DNA from: Candidatus Bathyarchaeota archaeon
GTDB taxonomy: Archaea > Thermoproteota > Bathyarchaeia > 40CM-2-53-6 > RBG-13-38-9
Direction of reading: 5' to 3'
NCBI GenBank assembly: GCA_018396565.1
Contig: JAGTQO010000002.1
Coordinates: 11,302-30,161 of the forward strand
Length of the DNA stretch: 18,860 nucleotides
Made by a program: the position numbers and the translations under genes. This document shows, piece after piece, positions 1 to 6,649 of this stretch. Below the pieces are notes generated by a model. It was not told the DNA's origin. It made no database searches and saw only the letters and a program-made list of their open reading frames with translations. Every line of letters begins with the position of its first letter. Position 1 is the stretch's first letter.

Positions 1-191
1 TCAACATCCGCCGGGGGTGTATAGTCTGTGAACTGCGGATTCTTTCCAGCCGCCGATATACCCGGGATCTTCGCTGTCTCAGTTGTTCCTATTGTGCATA
101 TAAATATTGGTCTACTCCCTTCAACACTTCTTAGGAATCTATCAGCTTTCGATTCACTGAAGACCCTCAATATGTCTTGATACTCATTCAC
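1..191 (-). CDS. cobT: CobT family nicotinate-nucleotide:base phosphoribosyltransferase, N-terminal part (cut by window edge)
   Basis: Only the first 63 or so codons are present; the gene runs off the left edge. The start is a GTG at 191, two bases after the cbiB stop, and the frame stays open to base 1. The translation contains IGTTETAKIPGISAAGKNP followed by a TDYTPPADV segment, which is the characteristic N-terminal signature of the archaeal CobT family as I know it. CobT transfers phosphoribose from nicotinate mononucleotide to the lower-ligand base (such as dimethylbenzimidazole), giving the alpha-ribazole phosphate used in nucleotide-loop assembly. Its place as last visible gene of the apgM-cobD-cbiB operon supports this. 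It is too short for the long-ORF criterion but the motif is clear. The catalytic part is outside the window. Confidence 0.9.
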   Translation of the reverse strand, partial: MNEYQDILRVFSESKADRFLRSVEGSRPIFICTIGTTETAKIPGISAAGKNPQFTDYTPPADV

Positions 192-193
192 CC

Positions 194-1168
194 TTAGATT
201 TCACCCCTCATCAGAAAGGATATTAGAATTAACTTCATGAATGCGCTGGTGATGAAGATGATTGTTGTGACCTTCATCACCTTAATTGCTGGCCCAATAT
301 CAGTTCTGTTTGGCAAGCCGAATTCTTCAGCCAACTTGTAAGACCCAATCTTCCAAAGTCGAACCTTGAGAGATCCCGCCATCGCAGACATCGGCCAGCC
401 AGCGTTGAGACTCTCCGTCTTCCCATGCTCTGAGAGCAAGGTCTTGACACAGTTTCTCCAGTCTAATCCCATTATTGCCGAGGTGAGGACCATGATTAAA
501 CCTGTGAGTCTAGCCGGCAAATAGTTTGCGACAGTATCTATCTTCGCTGGAAACCATCCGAGTTCAATATGTTCCTCGTCCTTGTAGCCTACTATCGAGT
601 CTAATGTGTTTATGACTCTGAATGCGACAGCCCCTGGCACACCCAACAGTATATAGTAGAAGATTGGTGAGATTATGCCGTCGACTGTGCTTTCAGCTAT
701 AGACTCTATTGTTGCGGATGAGCAGAGCCCCTCATCCAGTTGCTCCGTGTCTCGTCTCACTATCTTGCTCAAAGCCCTTCTGGCTGCTTGAATCTCACCG
801 GCTTCCAATGCCTCCATTATAGGGTTGACGTGCAACTCCATAGATTTGACTGCAAACGTTGTCTTAAGGATAAAACCTCCAACAATCAGATATCCAGCTT
901 GACCTAACACGCCCTTCAAGGTTTCGAGAATTGTGAAGGTAAGATATGCCGCTAATATAAGGGTGGTTGACGTTAATAGAAATCCAATAATCTTCTTACA
1001 AGTCTCAACCTTTCTTAGTAGCCTATCGAATCTCTCAATGGTTCTACCTACTATCACTGTTGGATGTATGGTCTCAGGGGGTTCTCCAAAGAGTAGATCG
1101 AAGATTAAGGCTATGGTCAGCATGAGTATTTGGGACATTGGGTCTATATGAAATATTGTCGTGGCCAT
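194..1168 (-). CDS. cbiB: Adenosylcobinamide-phosphate synthase CbiB
   Basis: A 324-residue integral membrane protein, the usual length for CbiB/CobD-type cobinamide-phosphate synthases. It joins (R)-1-amino-2-propanol phosphate to adenosylcobyric acid, giving adenosylcobinamide phosphate. After a first hydrophobic segment the chain shows FDLLFGEPPETIHPTVIVGR, the family hallmark (D-x-x-x-GEPP followed by HP near the N terminus). The centre has the conserved RRDTEQLDE segment, then STVDGIISPIFYY and GAVAFRVINTLDSIVGYKDE, all typical of CbiB. Several hydrophobic helices cover the N-terminal third, the middle and the C terminus. The ATG lies 5 bases after the cobD stop and the stop lies 2 bases before the cobT start, so it belongs to the cobamide operon. 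No truncation or unusual residue was noticed. Confidence 0.95.
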   Translation of the reverse strand: MATTIFHIDPMSQILMLTIALIFDLLFGEPPETIHPTVIVGRTIERFDRLLRKVETCKKIIGFLLTSTTLILAAYLTFTILETLKGVLGQAGYLIVGGFILKTTFAVKSMELHVNPIMEALEAGEIQAARRALSKIVRRDTEQLDEGLCSSATIESIAESTVDGIISPIFYYILLGVPGAVAFRVINTLDSIVGYKDEEHIELGWFPAKIDTVANYLPARLTGLIMVLTSAIMGLDWRNCVKTLLSEHGKTESLNAGWPMSAMAGSLKVRLWKIGSYKLAEEFGLPNRTDIGPAIKVMKVTTIIFITSAFMKLILISFLMRGEI

Positions 1169-1173
1169 TCGGA

Positions 1174-2307
1174 TCAGGCATATCCTAGGAGATTCTCAAA
1201 GAAGCGTATGAGTCGAGTATTCTCCTCCCTATTTCTTACAGCGACTCTTATGTGGTATTCATCCAAGCCTCTGAATGAGCTGCAATTCCTTATAATCAAC
1301 CCGTTCTCCATTGCTCGATTGGAGACCTCTCGACCTGTTAGTCGTGAAGGTCTCATGTCGATAAGAATGAAGTTCGCTTCGGAGTCGTAAACCCTCAACT
1401 TAGGAATAGACCTTAGGCGATTGATCATCCATATTCTCTCATTCAAGATGATTTTCCTAGCCCTGTCCAAGAACTCATCGTCATCAATAGCAGCCTCAGC
1501 TGCTGCTTGGGCTAGGCAATTCACATTCCAAGGAACCTTCAACTTATGCATGACCTCAATAATCTCTTCAGAGGCTATGCCGTACCCAATCCTCAGCCCG
1601 GCTAGACCATGAGATTTGGTTAAACTTCTCAGGACGAATAGATTCCAGTATTTACTTACATTGCATGATAATGTGGTTCTATCAGGATCCTCAGTGAAGT
1701 CTATGAATCCTTCATCTACAAAAACTAGACTCTCCCTTCTGGATGCATATTCGACAATCTCTGTTATACTTTTCCTGTCTAATAGGGTGCCTGTTGGATT
1801 GTTTGGGTTGCATAGGAAGATTATGCTGTTTTCACGTATGTTGCCGATGATCTTTTCGACGTCGAATGTTAGGTCTCCCCTCGACTCAACCTCTCTCACA
1901 TTCCCTCCGACTTTGCATGTTGCATAGTAATATTCGCTGAATGTCGGTATCGGAATCAGGGTCAACGTGTTGCTTTCAACGAATGCTTGGGTGAAGAGGT
2001 GTATGAGCTCACATGAACCGTTCCCTACTATGACATTCTTGTATGTGAGGCCCACATGTCTTTCAGCGATCTTTGTTCTGAGATTCTTTGAGTCTCTCTG
2101 AGGGTAGAATCTAATCTTCCACAAGTTCTCCCTCACTGCTTCATAAACCCTCTCTGGAGGGCCGATAGGGTTTATGTTAGAGCTGAAATCTATCACCAAC
2201 CCTTTCCTAACGGTGTTTTCATCGGCGATCTCCCATATGTTTCCTCCATGCACCGTCTGCTCGAGGCCTTGGAGCCTCTCTTTAGTGTCTTTAATGATCC
2301 GGGTCAA
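1174..2307 (-). CDS. cobD: Threonine-phosphate decarboxylase CobD (PLP-dependent aminotransferase fold)
   Basis: 377 residues, class I/II aminotransferase fold. CobD decarboxylates L-threonine O-3-phosphate to (R)-1-amino-2-propanol phosphate, the substrate of CbiB next door. Seen in the sequence: HGGNIWE at 20-26, typical of CobD; SSNINPIGPP at 42-51; CNPNNPTG at 166-173; VDEGFIDF at 197-204; the PLP lysine K231 in LTKSHGLAG; and LRIGYG near 238-243. HisC (histidinol-phosphate aminotransferase) has the same fold, but HGGN and the position directly upstream of cbiB favour CobD. The start is TTG at 2307, 11 bases after the apgM stop; no ATG lies nearby. The enzyme needs threonine phosphate, yet no known threonine kinase gene (PduX or BluE type) is visible here. 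Confidence 0.9.
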   Translation of the reverse strand: MTRIIKDTKERLQGLEQTVHGGNIWEIADENTVRKGLVIDFSSNINPIGPPERVYEAVRENLWKIRFYPQRDSKNLRTKIAERHVGLTYKNVIVGNGSCELIHLFTQAFVESNTLTLIPIPTFSEYYYATCKVGGNVREVESRGDLTFDVEKIIGNIRENSIIFLCNPNNPTGTLLDRKSITEIVEYASRRESLVFVDEGFIDFTEDPDRTTLSCNVSKYWNLFVLRSLTKSHGLAGLRIGYGIASEEIIEVMHKLKVPWNVNCLAQAAAEAAIDDDEFLDRARKIILNERIWMINRLRSIPKLRVYDSEANFILIDMRPSRLTGREVSNRAMENGLIIRNCSSFRGLDEYHIRVAVRNREENTRLIRFFENLLGYA

Positions 2308-2318
2308 ATTGTCGTCGC

Positions 2319-3515
2319 CTATTTCATGATCTCAGTTACGGTTGACATGACTTTCTTCATATGGATCCCCCTTAAACCTCCGCCCGCTACGCTCTGCTCG
2401 TCATATTTTCTCACCCCGTCTGGTACAACATGCATTCCGGCAATTGCTATGGGTGTGGGGTGGGTTGTATGTCTCCGTAGAGCTGTCGACGTCGTATGGT
2501 CTGCCAGGATGATTATCAAGTTATCCTCAAGGCTCAACTCAGTGAGAATTCTGCCAAGCATAGAGTCGATCTTGGATATGATCTTCACTTTCGACGCTGG
2601 ATCTCCATCGTGACTCGCCTCGTCTGGACCACCCACGTGCAACAACACGTAATCGTTGCCTCTGCACATCTTGAGCGTCGCCTCAGCCTTAGCCTCTGCG
2701 TCAGTATCAACGTAGCCTGTTGCTCCAGCTACTTTGGGGACAGTCATGTCGAGCATAGTTCCTATACCCTTGGCGAGGGGAGATCCAGCTATACACGCAG
2801 CTTTTAAACCGTACCTAGACCTGAAAGGTTCAGGTCTGAGTCTCCTCCCAACGCCCCAAGGGATAAGAATGTTTGCGGGGCAGTCGAATCCAGGGTTTCC
2901 CATTAGTCTCGTTAGAATGTTGCGGCTCTCCTTTATGACGGAGTTTATTATCATACTCGTCCTATCGGCATCCACAGTATTCTCCAGAGGTTGGACCCTC
3001 GTCGCAGCCTTCCCTATGGATGGTGGAGGTGCGAATACTTTTGGGGAGAGGTTGTCGCCTTTAAGAGCCATGACAGCCTTGAACCTTCTGTTTCTTTTGA
3101 TTATCGCCTTCACACCCAAAGTCTCTGAGCAATATGTGATGAGTTCCTCAAAGAATTCTCTGAGGTCTACCTTCTCAACGTCGACCCTGTCCTTCAAAAC
3201 TTTCAAGTTACTGTCGGCGAGGGCGAAATTACATCTGAAGGCTAGAGATTTATCATCCAAATCTATTCCAGAGCCTAAAGCTTCTAGAGGACCCCTCGAT
3301 AAGGTCTCTGACAACTCAGGATACCCAAGAATACTGGTTATCGCAACTTCACTGTCTGGTGCATTGCCAGCGCCATGTTGTATGAGTCCACATCTACCTT
3401 TTGAGGTGAGGTTCGCAATATTTCCGGTTTCTGCGAATTGCAGTGGTGTCTTGCCTCCGAGCTCTTTTAATGGCAGGTCTGCCATTCCATCCCCTATAAT
3501 CATGATCGCAGGCAT
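2319..3515 (-). CDS. apgM: ApgM-like metalloenzyme (cofactor-independent phosphoglycerate mutase / proposed homoserine kinase family)
   Basis: Alkaline-phosphatase superfamily protein of 398 residues from the ATG at 3515. The chain begins PAIMIIGDGMADLPLKELGG with the first metal-binding Asp, followed by GKTPLQFAET, the nucleophile region NAPDSEVAITSILGY, and RGPLEALGSGIDL. Late in the chain come GGPDEASHDGD, the ADHTTST metal site and an RRHTTHPTP segment. The family holds archaeal 2,3-bisphosphoglycerate-independent phosphoglycerate mutases and a proposed homoserine kinase branch, and sequence alone does not decide between them. A TTG at 3575 would add 20 residues, but it lies inside a palindrome and past the TATA-like box, so I prefer the ATG, which would be nearly leaderless. 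It is first in the operon with cobD, cbiB and cobT, so a cobamide role (threonine phosphorylation or alpha-ribazole phosphate dephosphorylation) is possible. That role is inference. Confidence 0.85.
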   Translation of the reverse strand: MPAIMIIGDGMADLPLKELGGKTPLQFAETGNIANLTSKGRCGLIQHGAGNAPDSEVAITSILGYPELSETLSRGPLEALGSGIDLDDKSLAFRCNFALADSNLKVLKDRVDVEKVDLREFFEELITYCSETLGVKAIIKRNRRFKAVMALKGDNLSPKVFAPPPSIGKAATRVQPLENTVDADRTSMIINSVIKESRNILTRLMGNPGFDCPANILIPWGVGRRLRPEPFRSRYGLKAACIAGSPLAKGIGTMLDMTVPKVAGATGYVDTDAEAKAEATLKMCRGNDYVLLHVGGPDEASHDGDPASKVKIISKIDSMLGRILTELSLEDNLIIILADHTTSTALRRHTTHPTPIAIAGMHVVPDGVRKYDEQSVAGGGLRGIHMKKVMSTVTEIMK

Positions 3516-3544
3516 GTTGAGTCGTAGACCTTTATATTCAGAGC

Positions 3545-3574
3545 TATTTAAAAGATGGATGGATATTCCATCCA
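3545..3574. promoter_or_regulatory. Divergent promoter with perfect palindrome between the cobamide-synthesis and btu operons
   Basis: An AT-rich box CTATTTAAAAG (3544-3554) reads as a TATA-like element on both strands. Immediately to its right is a perfect inverted repeat, TGGATGGA (3556-3563), TAT, TCCATCCA (3567-3574). For btuC the palindrome would fall between the TATA box and the expected transcription start near 3576. For apgM the same box lies about 30 bases upstream of the ATG at 3515, consistent with leaderless initiation. I infer an operator. No cobalamin riboswitch or B12-box-like sequence is seen. Confidence 0.5.
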
Positions 3575-3600
3575 AATAAGCTTAAGAGGCTGAAAGAGAT

Positions 3601-4674
3601 TTGCCTCGAACCTTGAGAAGACATATTGAGATGCTGATGCCCAGCCGAAACGTGATTCCGCCAATACTTCTGGTACTATTCATAATGGTCATATTGACTT
3701 CACTATCCTTCGGATACTCCAAGGTGCCGTTGGATGTTGTCCTCAAGGCTCTGCTGAAGTCTATGCCGCTCATAGGCGACTCTATAGATTTGACTGGGCT
3801 TGACAGTAGAGACCTGATAATTATCACCGAGATCAGGCTGCCTAGGGTGTTGGCTGGTGCTCTTGTAGGTTCTGGATTAGCCATCTCAGGAGCCATTTTT
3901 CAAGGAGTATTTAGGAATCCTATGGCTGACCCATATGTCATCGGGGTTTCTTCAGGGGCAGCGTTGGGCGCCTCCTTGGCCATAATATTCGGGGCAGGAT
4001 ATTCTGTGTTGGGTGTAAACTCAACATCCATAATGGCTTTCATAGCCGCGACCGCAACGGTTATGGCGGTTTATAATCTGGCCAAGATTGGCAGACATGC
4101 TCCTGTTGTAACCTTACTCCTCTCCGGTGTAGCAGTCAGCATATTTCTCTCCTCAATAGTCTCCCTCATCCAAGTCTTCTCAGGTTGGGAGATGCATAGA
4201 CTCATATACTGGATGATGGGAGGATTCTCATACATCGAGTGGAAGGATGTTCTCGGGATCCTCCCCCTAATGTTGGTTGGGGCCGTCATAACACACTTCT
4301 ACTCGAGGGACCTGAATGTGATGACCCTCGGAGATGAGGAGGCTCAGCACTTAGGGGTCAACGTTGATAGTTCAAGAAGGGTCCTTCTCGGCTTGGGTTC
4401 CTTGATGACCGCCGCCGCAGTCTCTATAGGAGGTTTAATCGGCTTTGTAGGTTTGGTCATCCCGCACCTTTCTAGGATACTGGTTGGACCTGACCATAGA
4501 ACACTTCTGCCGAGCTCACTCCTGTCAGGAGGGATGTTTCTTGTATGTTGCGACACCGTGGCTAGGGCAGCATCAACATCCTACGAGTTGCCTGTTGGCA
4601 TAATAACTGCAATGTCGGGTGGCCCCTTCTTCATCTACATGCTCAGGAAGAGCAGGGGAAAATATAGTATGTGA
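3601..4674 (+). CDS. btuC: BtuC-type (FecCD family) ABC transporter permease for cobamides
   Basis: A 357-residue membrane protein of the FecCD/BtuC permease family, about ten hydrophobic helices. Family signatures are clear: RLPRVLAGALVGSGLAISGA (residues about 80-99), FQGVFRNPMADPYVIGVSSG (about 100-119), GGFSYIEWKDV in the middle, LGDEEAQHLGVNV before the coupling region, and GLIGFVGLVIPHLSRILVGPDHR towards the end. It forms the membrane channel with the BtuD ATPase encoded next. The substrate is inferred from the divergent cobamide operon: BtuC and iron-siderophore permeases look alike, so cobamide uptake is likely but not proved. The start is set at TTG 3601, with GAGG about 11 bases upstream; ATG codons at 3631 and 3637 are alternatives. 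No binding protein (BtuF) is present in the window. Confidence 0.88.
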   Translation: MPRTLRRHIEMLMPSRNVIPPILLVLFIMVILTSLSFGYSKVPLDVVLKALLKSMPLIGDSIDLTGLDSRDLIIITEIRLPRVLAGALVGSGLAISGAIFQGVFRNPMADPYVIGVSSGAALGASLAIIFGAGYSVLGVNSTSIMAFIAATATVMAVYNLAKIGRHAPVVTLLLSGVAVSIFLSSIVSLIQVFSGWEMHRLIYWMMGGFSYIEWKDVLGILPLMLVGAVITHFYSRDLNVMTLGDEEAQHLGVNVDSSRRVLLGLGSLMTAAAVSIGGLIGFVGLVIPHLSRILVGPDHRTLLPSSLLSGGMFLVCCDTVARAASTSYELPVGIITAMSGGPFFIYMLRKSRGKYSM

Positions 4675-4685
4675 CGGTGGTTTGT

Positions 4686-5954
4686 ATGGTGATGATAAAG
4701 GTCGACGGGGTGTTCTTCTCATACGACTCTCATGAAGCCCTCAGTAATGTAAGCTTCGAGGTTGAGCAGGGCGAATTCATCGGTGTCATAGGGCCAAACG
4801 GTGCTGGCAAATCGACTTTGCTAAGAGTTATGAGCAAGATTCTGAGACCAAGGTCTGGAGCCGTCTTATTGAGCGATGTAGACATTCAAGGGATGAGTGA
4901 AAGGTCTGTAGCCAAAGAGATGGGTTTTGTAGCGCAAGACAATACCATAACCTTCGGATTCAAGGTCAGGGACGTAGTCCTCATGGGCAGGAACCCCCAT
5001 CTCGGAAGGCTTGATTCAGAATCGATCCAAGACATCAAGATAGCTGAAGAGAGTATGGCAAGGACTGGAGTATCACATCTTGCTGAGAGGTTGATTACGG
5101 AGGTCAGCGGTGGGGAGAGGCAGCGGGTACTCATAGCCAGGGCCTTGACTCAGACACCTAGAATCCTCCTTCTAGATGAGCCGACCCTACACCTCGACAT
5201 CAGCAGCCAGCTTGAGATAATGGACCTGCTGAAGAGGTTGAACGCCGAGTTGAAACTGACCGTTGTGTCAATATACCATGACTTCAACCTCGCCGCCAGG
5301 TACTGTGAACGATTACTTCTTATGAATAAAGGCAGGATCGAGGCTCTCGGTACACCCAGAAATGTTCTTACCGAGGATAATTTGAGGAGGGTCTTCGGAA
5401 TCGATGTACACACATATTACAATCCCTTGACGGACTCAATCTATGTAGTTCCCCTGCAAAACAGTAACTGGAAAGGCTTCAAGAGAGGTCGAAAAATCCA
5501 TGTAATATGTGGTGGAGGATCGGGTGGGCAACTCATGCACAGGCTTGTGGACGGAGGTTGGGATGTCACAGTTGGGGTTCTTAACCTACTCGATACAGAC
5601 TATGAGGCAGCTAAGGCCTTGGGGATACCTATAGTTTCAGAGGCGCCTTTCTCACCGATAACCGAGGAGGCGCACGATCAAAACCTGAAGAACATCCGAG
5701 AATCGGAGGCAGTCATAGTTACAGACTTTCCAGTTGGATGTGGTAATATTCTGAATCTTGAGGCTGCTAAGAAGGCACTAGAGTCTGGAGTATTGACAAT
5801 ATTGATTGGTGCCGATTCGATATTGAGTAGAGACTATGCTAAAGGTGAAGCCACCCAGAGGATTAAGGAGCTTCTGGATATGGGAGCGGTTCACGCTGGA
5901 ACCGTCCAAGAAGCTTTGTATAAGATGGAGAGTATCTTGACCGGGGAGGATTGA
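4686..5954 (+). CDS. btuD: BtuD-type ABC transporter ATPase with extra C-terminal domain
   Basis: About 422 residues from the ATG at 4686, far longer than the usual 250-270 for BtuD/FepC ATPases. The N-terminal 250 residues form a complete ABC domain: Walker A GPNGAGKST near residue 36, Q-loop VAQD near 84, signature VSGGE at 140-144, Walker B ILLLDEP near 160-166, and H-loop histidine 198 in YHDFN. From about residue 270 comes a second domain starting with HVICGGGSGGQLMHRL, a glycine-rich loop like that of nucleotide-binding Rossmann folds, then VGVLNLLDTDYEAAKALGIP and EAPFSPITEEA. I know similar tails on other archaeal and bacterial ABC ATPases but no function for them. A GTG at 4671 overlaps the btuC stop; I prefer 4686 for its spacing after GGTGG. 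Translation is probably coupled to btuC. Confidence 0.9.
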   Translation: MVMIKVDGVFFSYDSHEALSNVSFEVEQGEFIGVIGPNGAGKSTLLRVMSKILRPRSGAVLLSDVDIQGMSERSVAKEMGFVAQDNTITFGFKVRDVVLMGRNPHLGRLDSESIQDIKIAEESMARTGVSHLAERLITEVSGGERQRVLIARALTQTPRILLLDEPTLHLDISSQLEIMDLLKRLNAELKLTVVSIYHDFNLAARYCERLLLMNKGRIEALGTPRNVLTEDNLRRVFGIDVHTYYNPLTDSIYVVPLQNSNWKGFKRGRKIHVICGGGSGGQLMHRLVDGGWDVTVGVLNLLDTDYEAAKALGIPIVSEAPFSPITEEAHDQNLKNIRESEAVIVTDFPVGCGNILNLEAAKKALESGVLTILIGADSILSRDYAKGEATQRIKELLDMGAVHAGTVQEALYKMESILTGED

Positions 5955-5956
5955 CT

Positions 5957-6598
5957 TTGAGGGAGCTCCTCATAATTGAGAGAATCATGAAAGGTAGGGG
6001 GTCTGGTCCGAAACCATCCTTCTCCAAGTATGATCTCTTGAAGACTCTGTGGCTCGTCTATAATTTGGGGCCGACAGGTAGAAAGGTGCTTGCTGAAACC
6101 CTCCATTTAGGGGAGGGTTCTGTAAGGACCATAATCAAATATTTGCAGCAAGCATCTCTGGTGAAGAAGTCGGGGTCAGGCTGCGAGTTGACCGGTAAGG
6201 GCAGGGTTGTCGCTGAGAGGATATGGAGACTTCTGGTCAAGCAGATTCGTCTTCCAAAGAATACACTCGTCAACGGCGAGTATGTGTACGGGATTCTTAT
6301 CAGAGGCTCAGCCTCAAAGGTTAGGAATGGCCTTGAACAGAGGGATGCGGCGGTGAAGGTAGGTGCGAACGGTGCCACAACCATCATATGTAGAGGGGAG
6401 CAACTCATAATTCCTCCGGAGACCGAACCTCCACCTGAAGATTGGGTTAGGATGGCTGAGATGATATATAGAAAGTTTGAGCCACAAGACCGTGACGTGA
6501 TAATAATCAGCGGTGCAGACAATGAGGCTGTTGCGGAGCGGGCTGCCTTGGCAGGTTCATGGACCCTCCTGATGGATAGGCAATACCGAAATATATGA
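5957..6598 (+). CDS. Winged-helix protein with DUF4443-like C-terminal domain, possible btu operon regulator
   Basis: About 213 residues. Residues roughly 20-75 look like a winged helix-turn-helix: KYDLLKTLWLVYNLGPTGRK, then AETLHLGEGSVRTIIKYLQQ as recognition helix region, and LVKKSGSGCELTGKGR as wing. The C-terminal half (VYGILIRGSASKVRNGLEQR, then VGANGATTIICRGEQLIIPP) resembles the archaeal DUF4443 family, which is found fused to such HTH domains; I assign this from memory with moderate certainty. The gene follows btuD with a GGGGAGGA ribosome site at 5943-5950 inside the btuD end. That spacing favours TTG 5957 over the TTG at 5951, which overlaps the btuD stop. Being third in the transporter operon, it may sense cobamide and bind the 3556-3574 palindrome. 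That is inference. Confidence 0.72.
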   Translation: MRELLIIERIMKGRGSGPKPSFSKYDLLKTLWLVYNLGPTGRKVLAETLHLGEGSVRTIIKYLQQASLVKKSGSGCELTGKGRVVAERIWRLLVKQIRLPKNTLVNGEYVYGILIRGSASKVRNGLEQRDAAVKVGANGATTIICRGEQLIIPPETEPPPEDWVRMAEMIYRKFEPQDRDVIIISGADNEAVAERAALAGSWTLLMDRQYRNI

Positions 6599-6613
6599 CT
6601 TCACAACATTACT

Positions 6614-6636
6614 CTCCATTCAAGTTTCAATGGAGG
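6614..6636 (+). promoter_or_regulatory. Hairpin overlapping the ribosome-binding site of the MFS gene
   Basis: CTCCATT (6614-6620) and AATGGAG (6629-6635) are perfect inverted repeats around an 8-base loop. The right arm shares GGAG with the likely Shine-Dalgarno sequence TGGAGG (6631-6636), about 13 bases before the ATG at 6650. If transcribed, the stem would hide the ribosome site. It could also be the tail of the preceding transcript, though there is no T-run after it. Confidence 0.4.
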
Positions 6637-6649
6637 TTGATGATATAAC

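Noticed and set aside
1174..2307. Histidinol-phosphate aminotransferase (HisC) for the PLP enzyme
   Set aside because: The fold is shared, but the HGGN opening and the tight operon with cbiB and cobT favour CobD; no histidine gene is near.
2734..3579. A 281-codon plus-strand open frame opposite the apgM-like gene
   Set aside because: It is wholly antisense to a gene with clear family motifs, has no recognisable domain and would read through the putative promoter; long antisense frames are common opposite such genes.
3516..3600. Cobalamin riboswitch upstream of btuC
   Set aside because: The gap is only 85 bases, far too short, and has no B12-box-like sequence.
6058..6522. A 154-codon minus-strand frame inside the HTH/DUF4443-like gene
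   Set aside because: It is antisense to a gene with good HTH features and operon placement, and its translation shows no family pattern.
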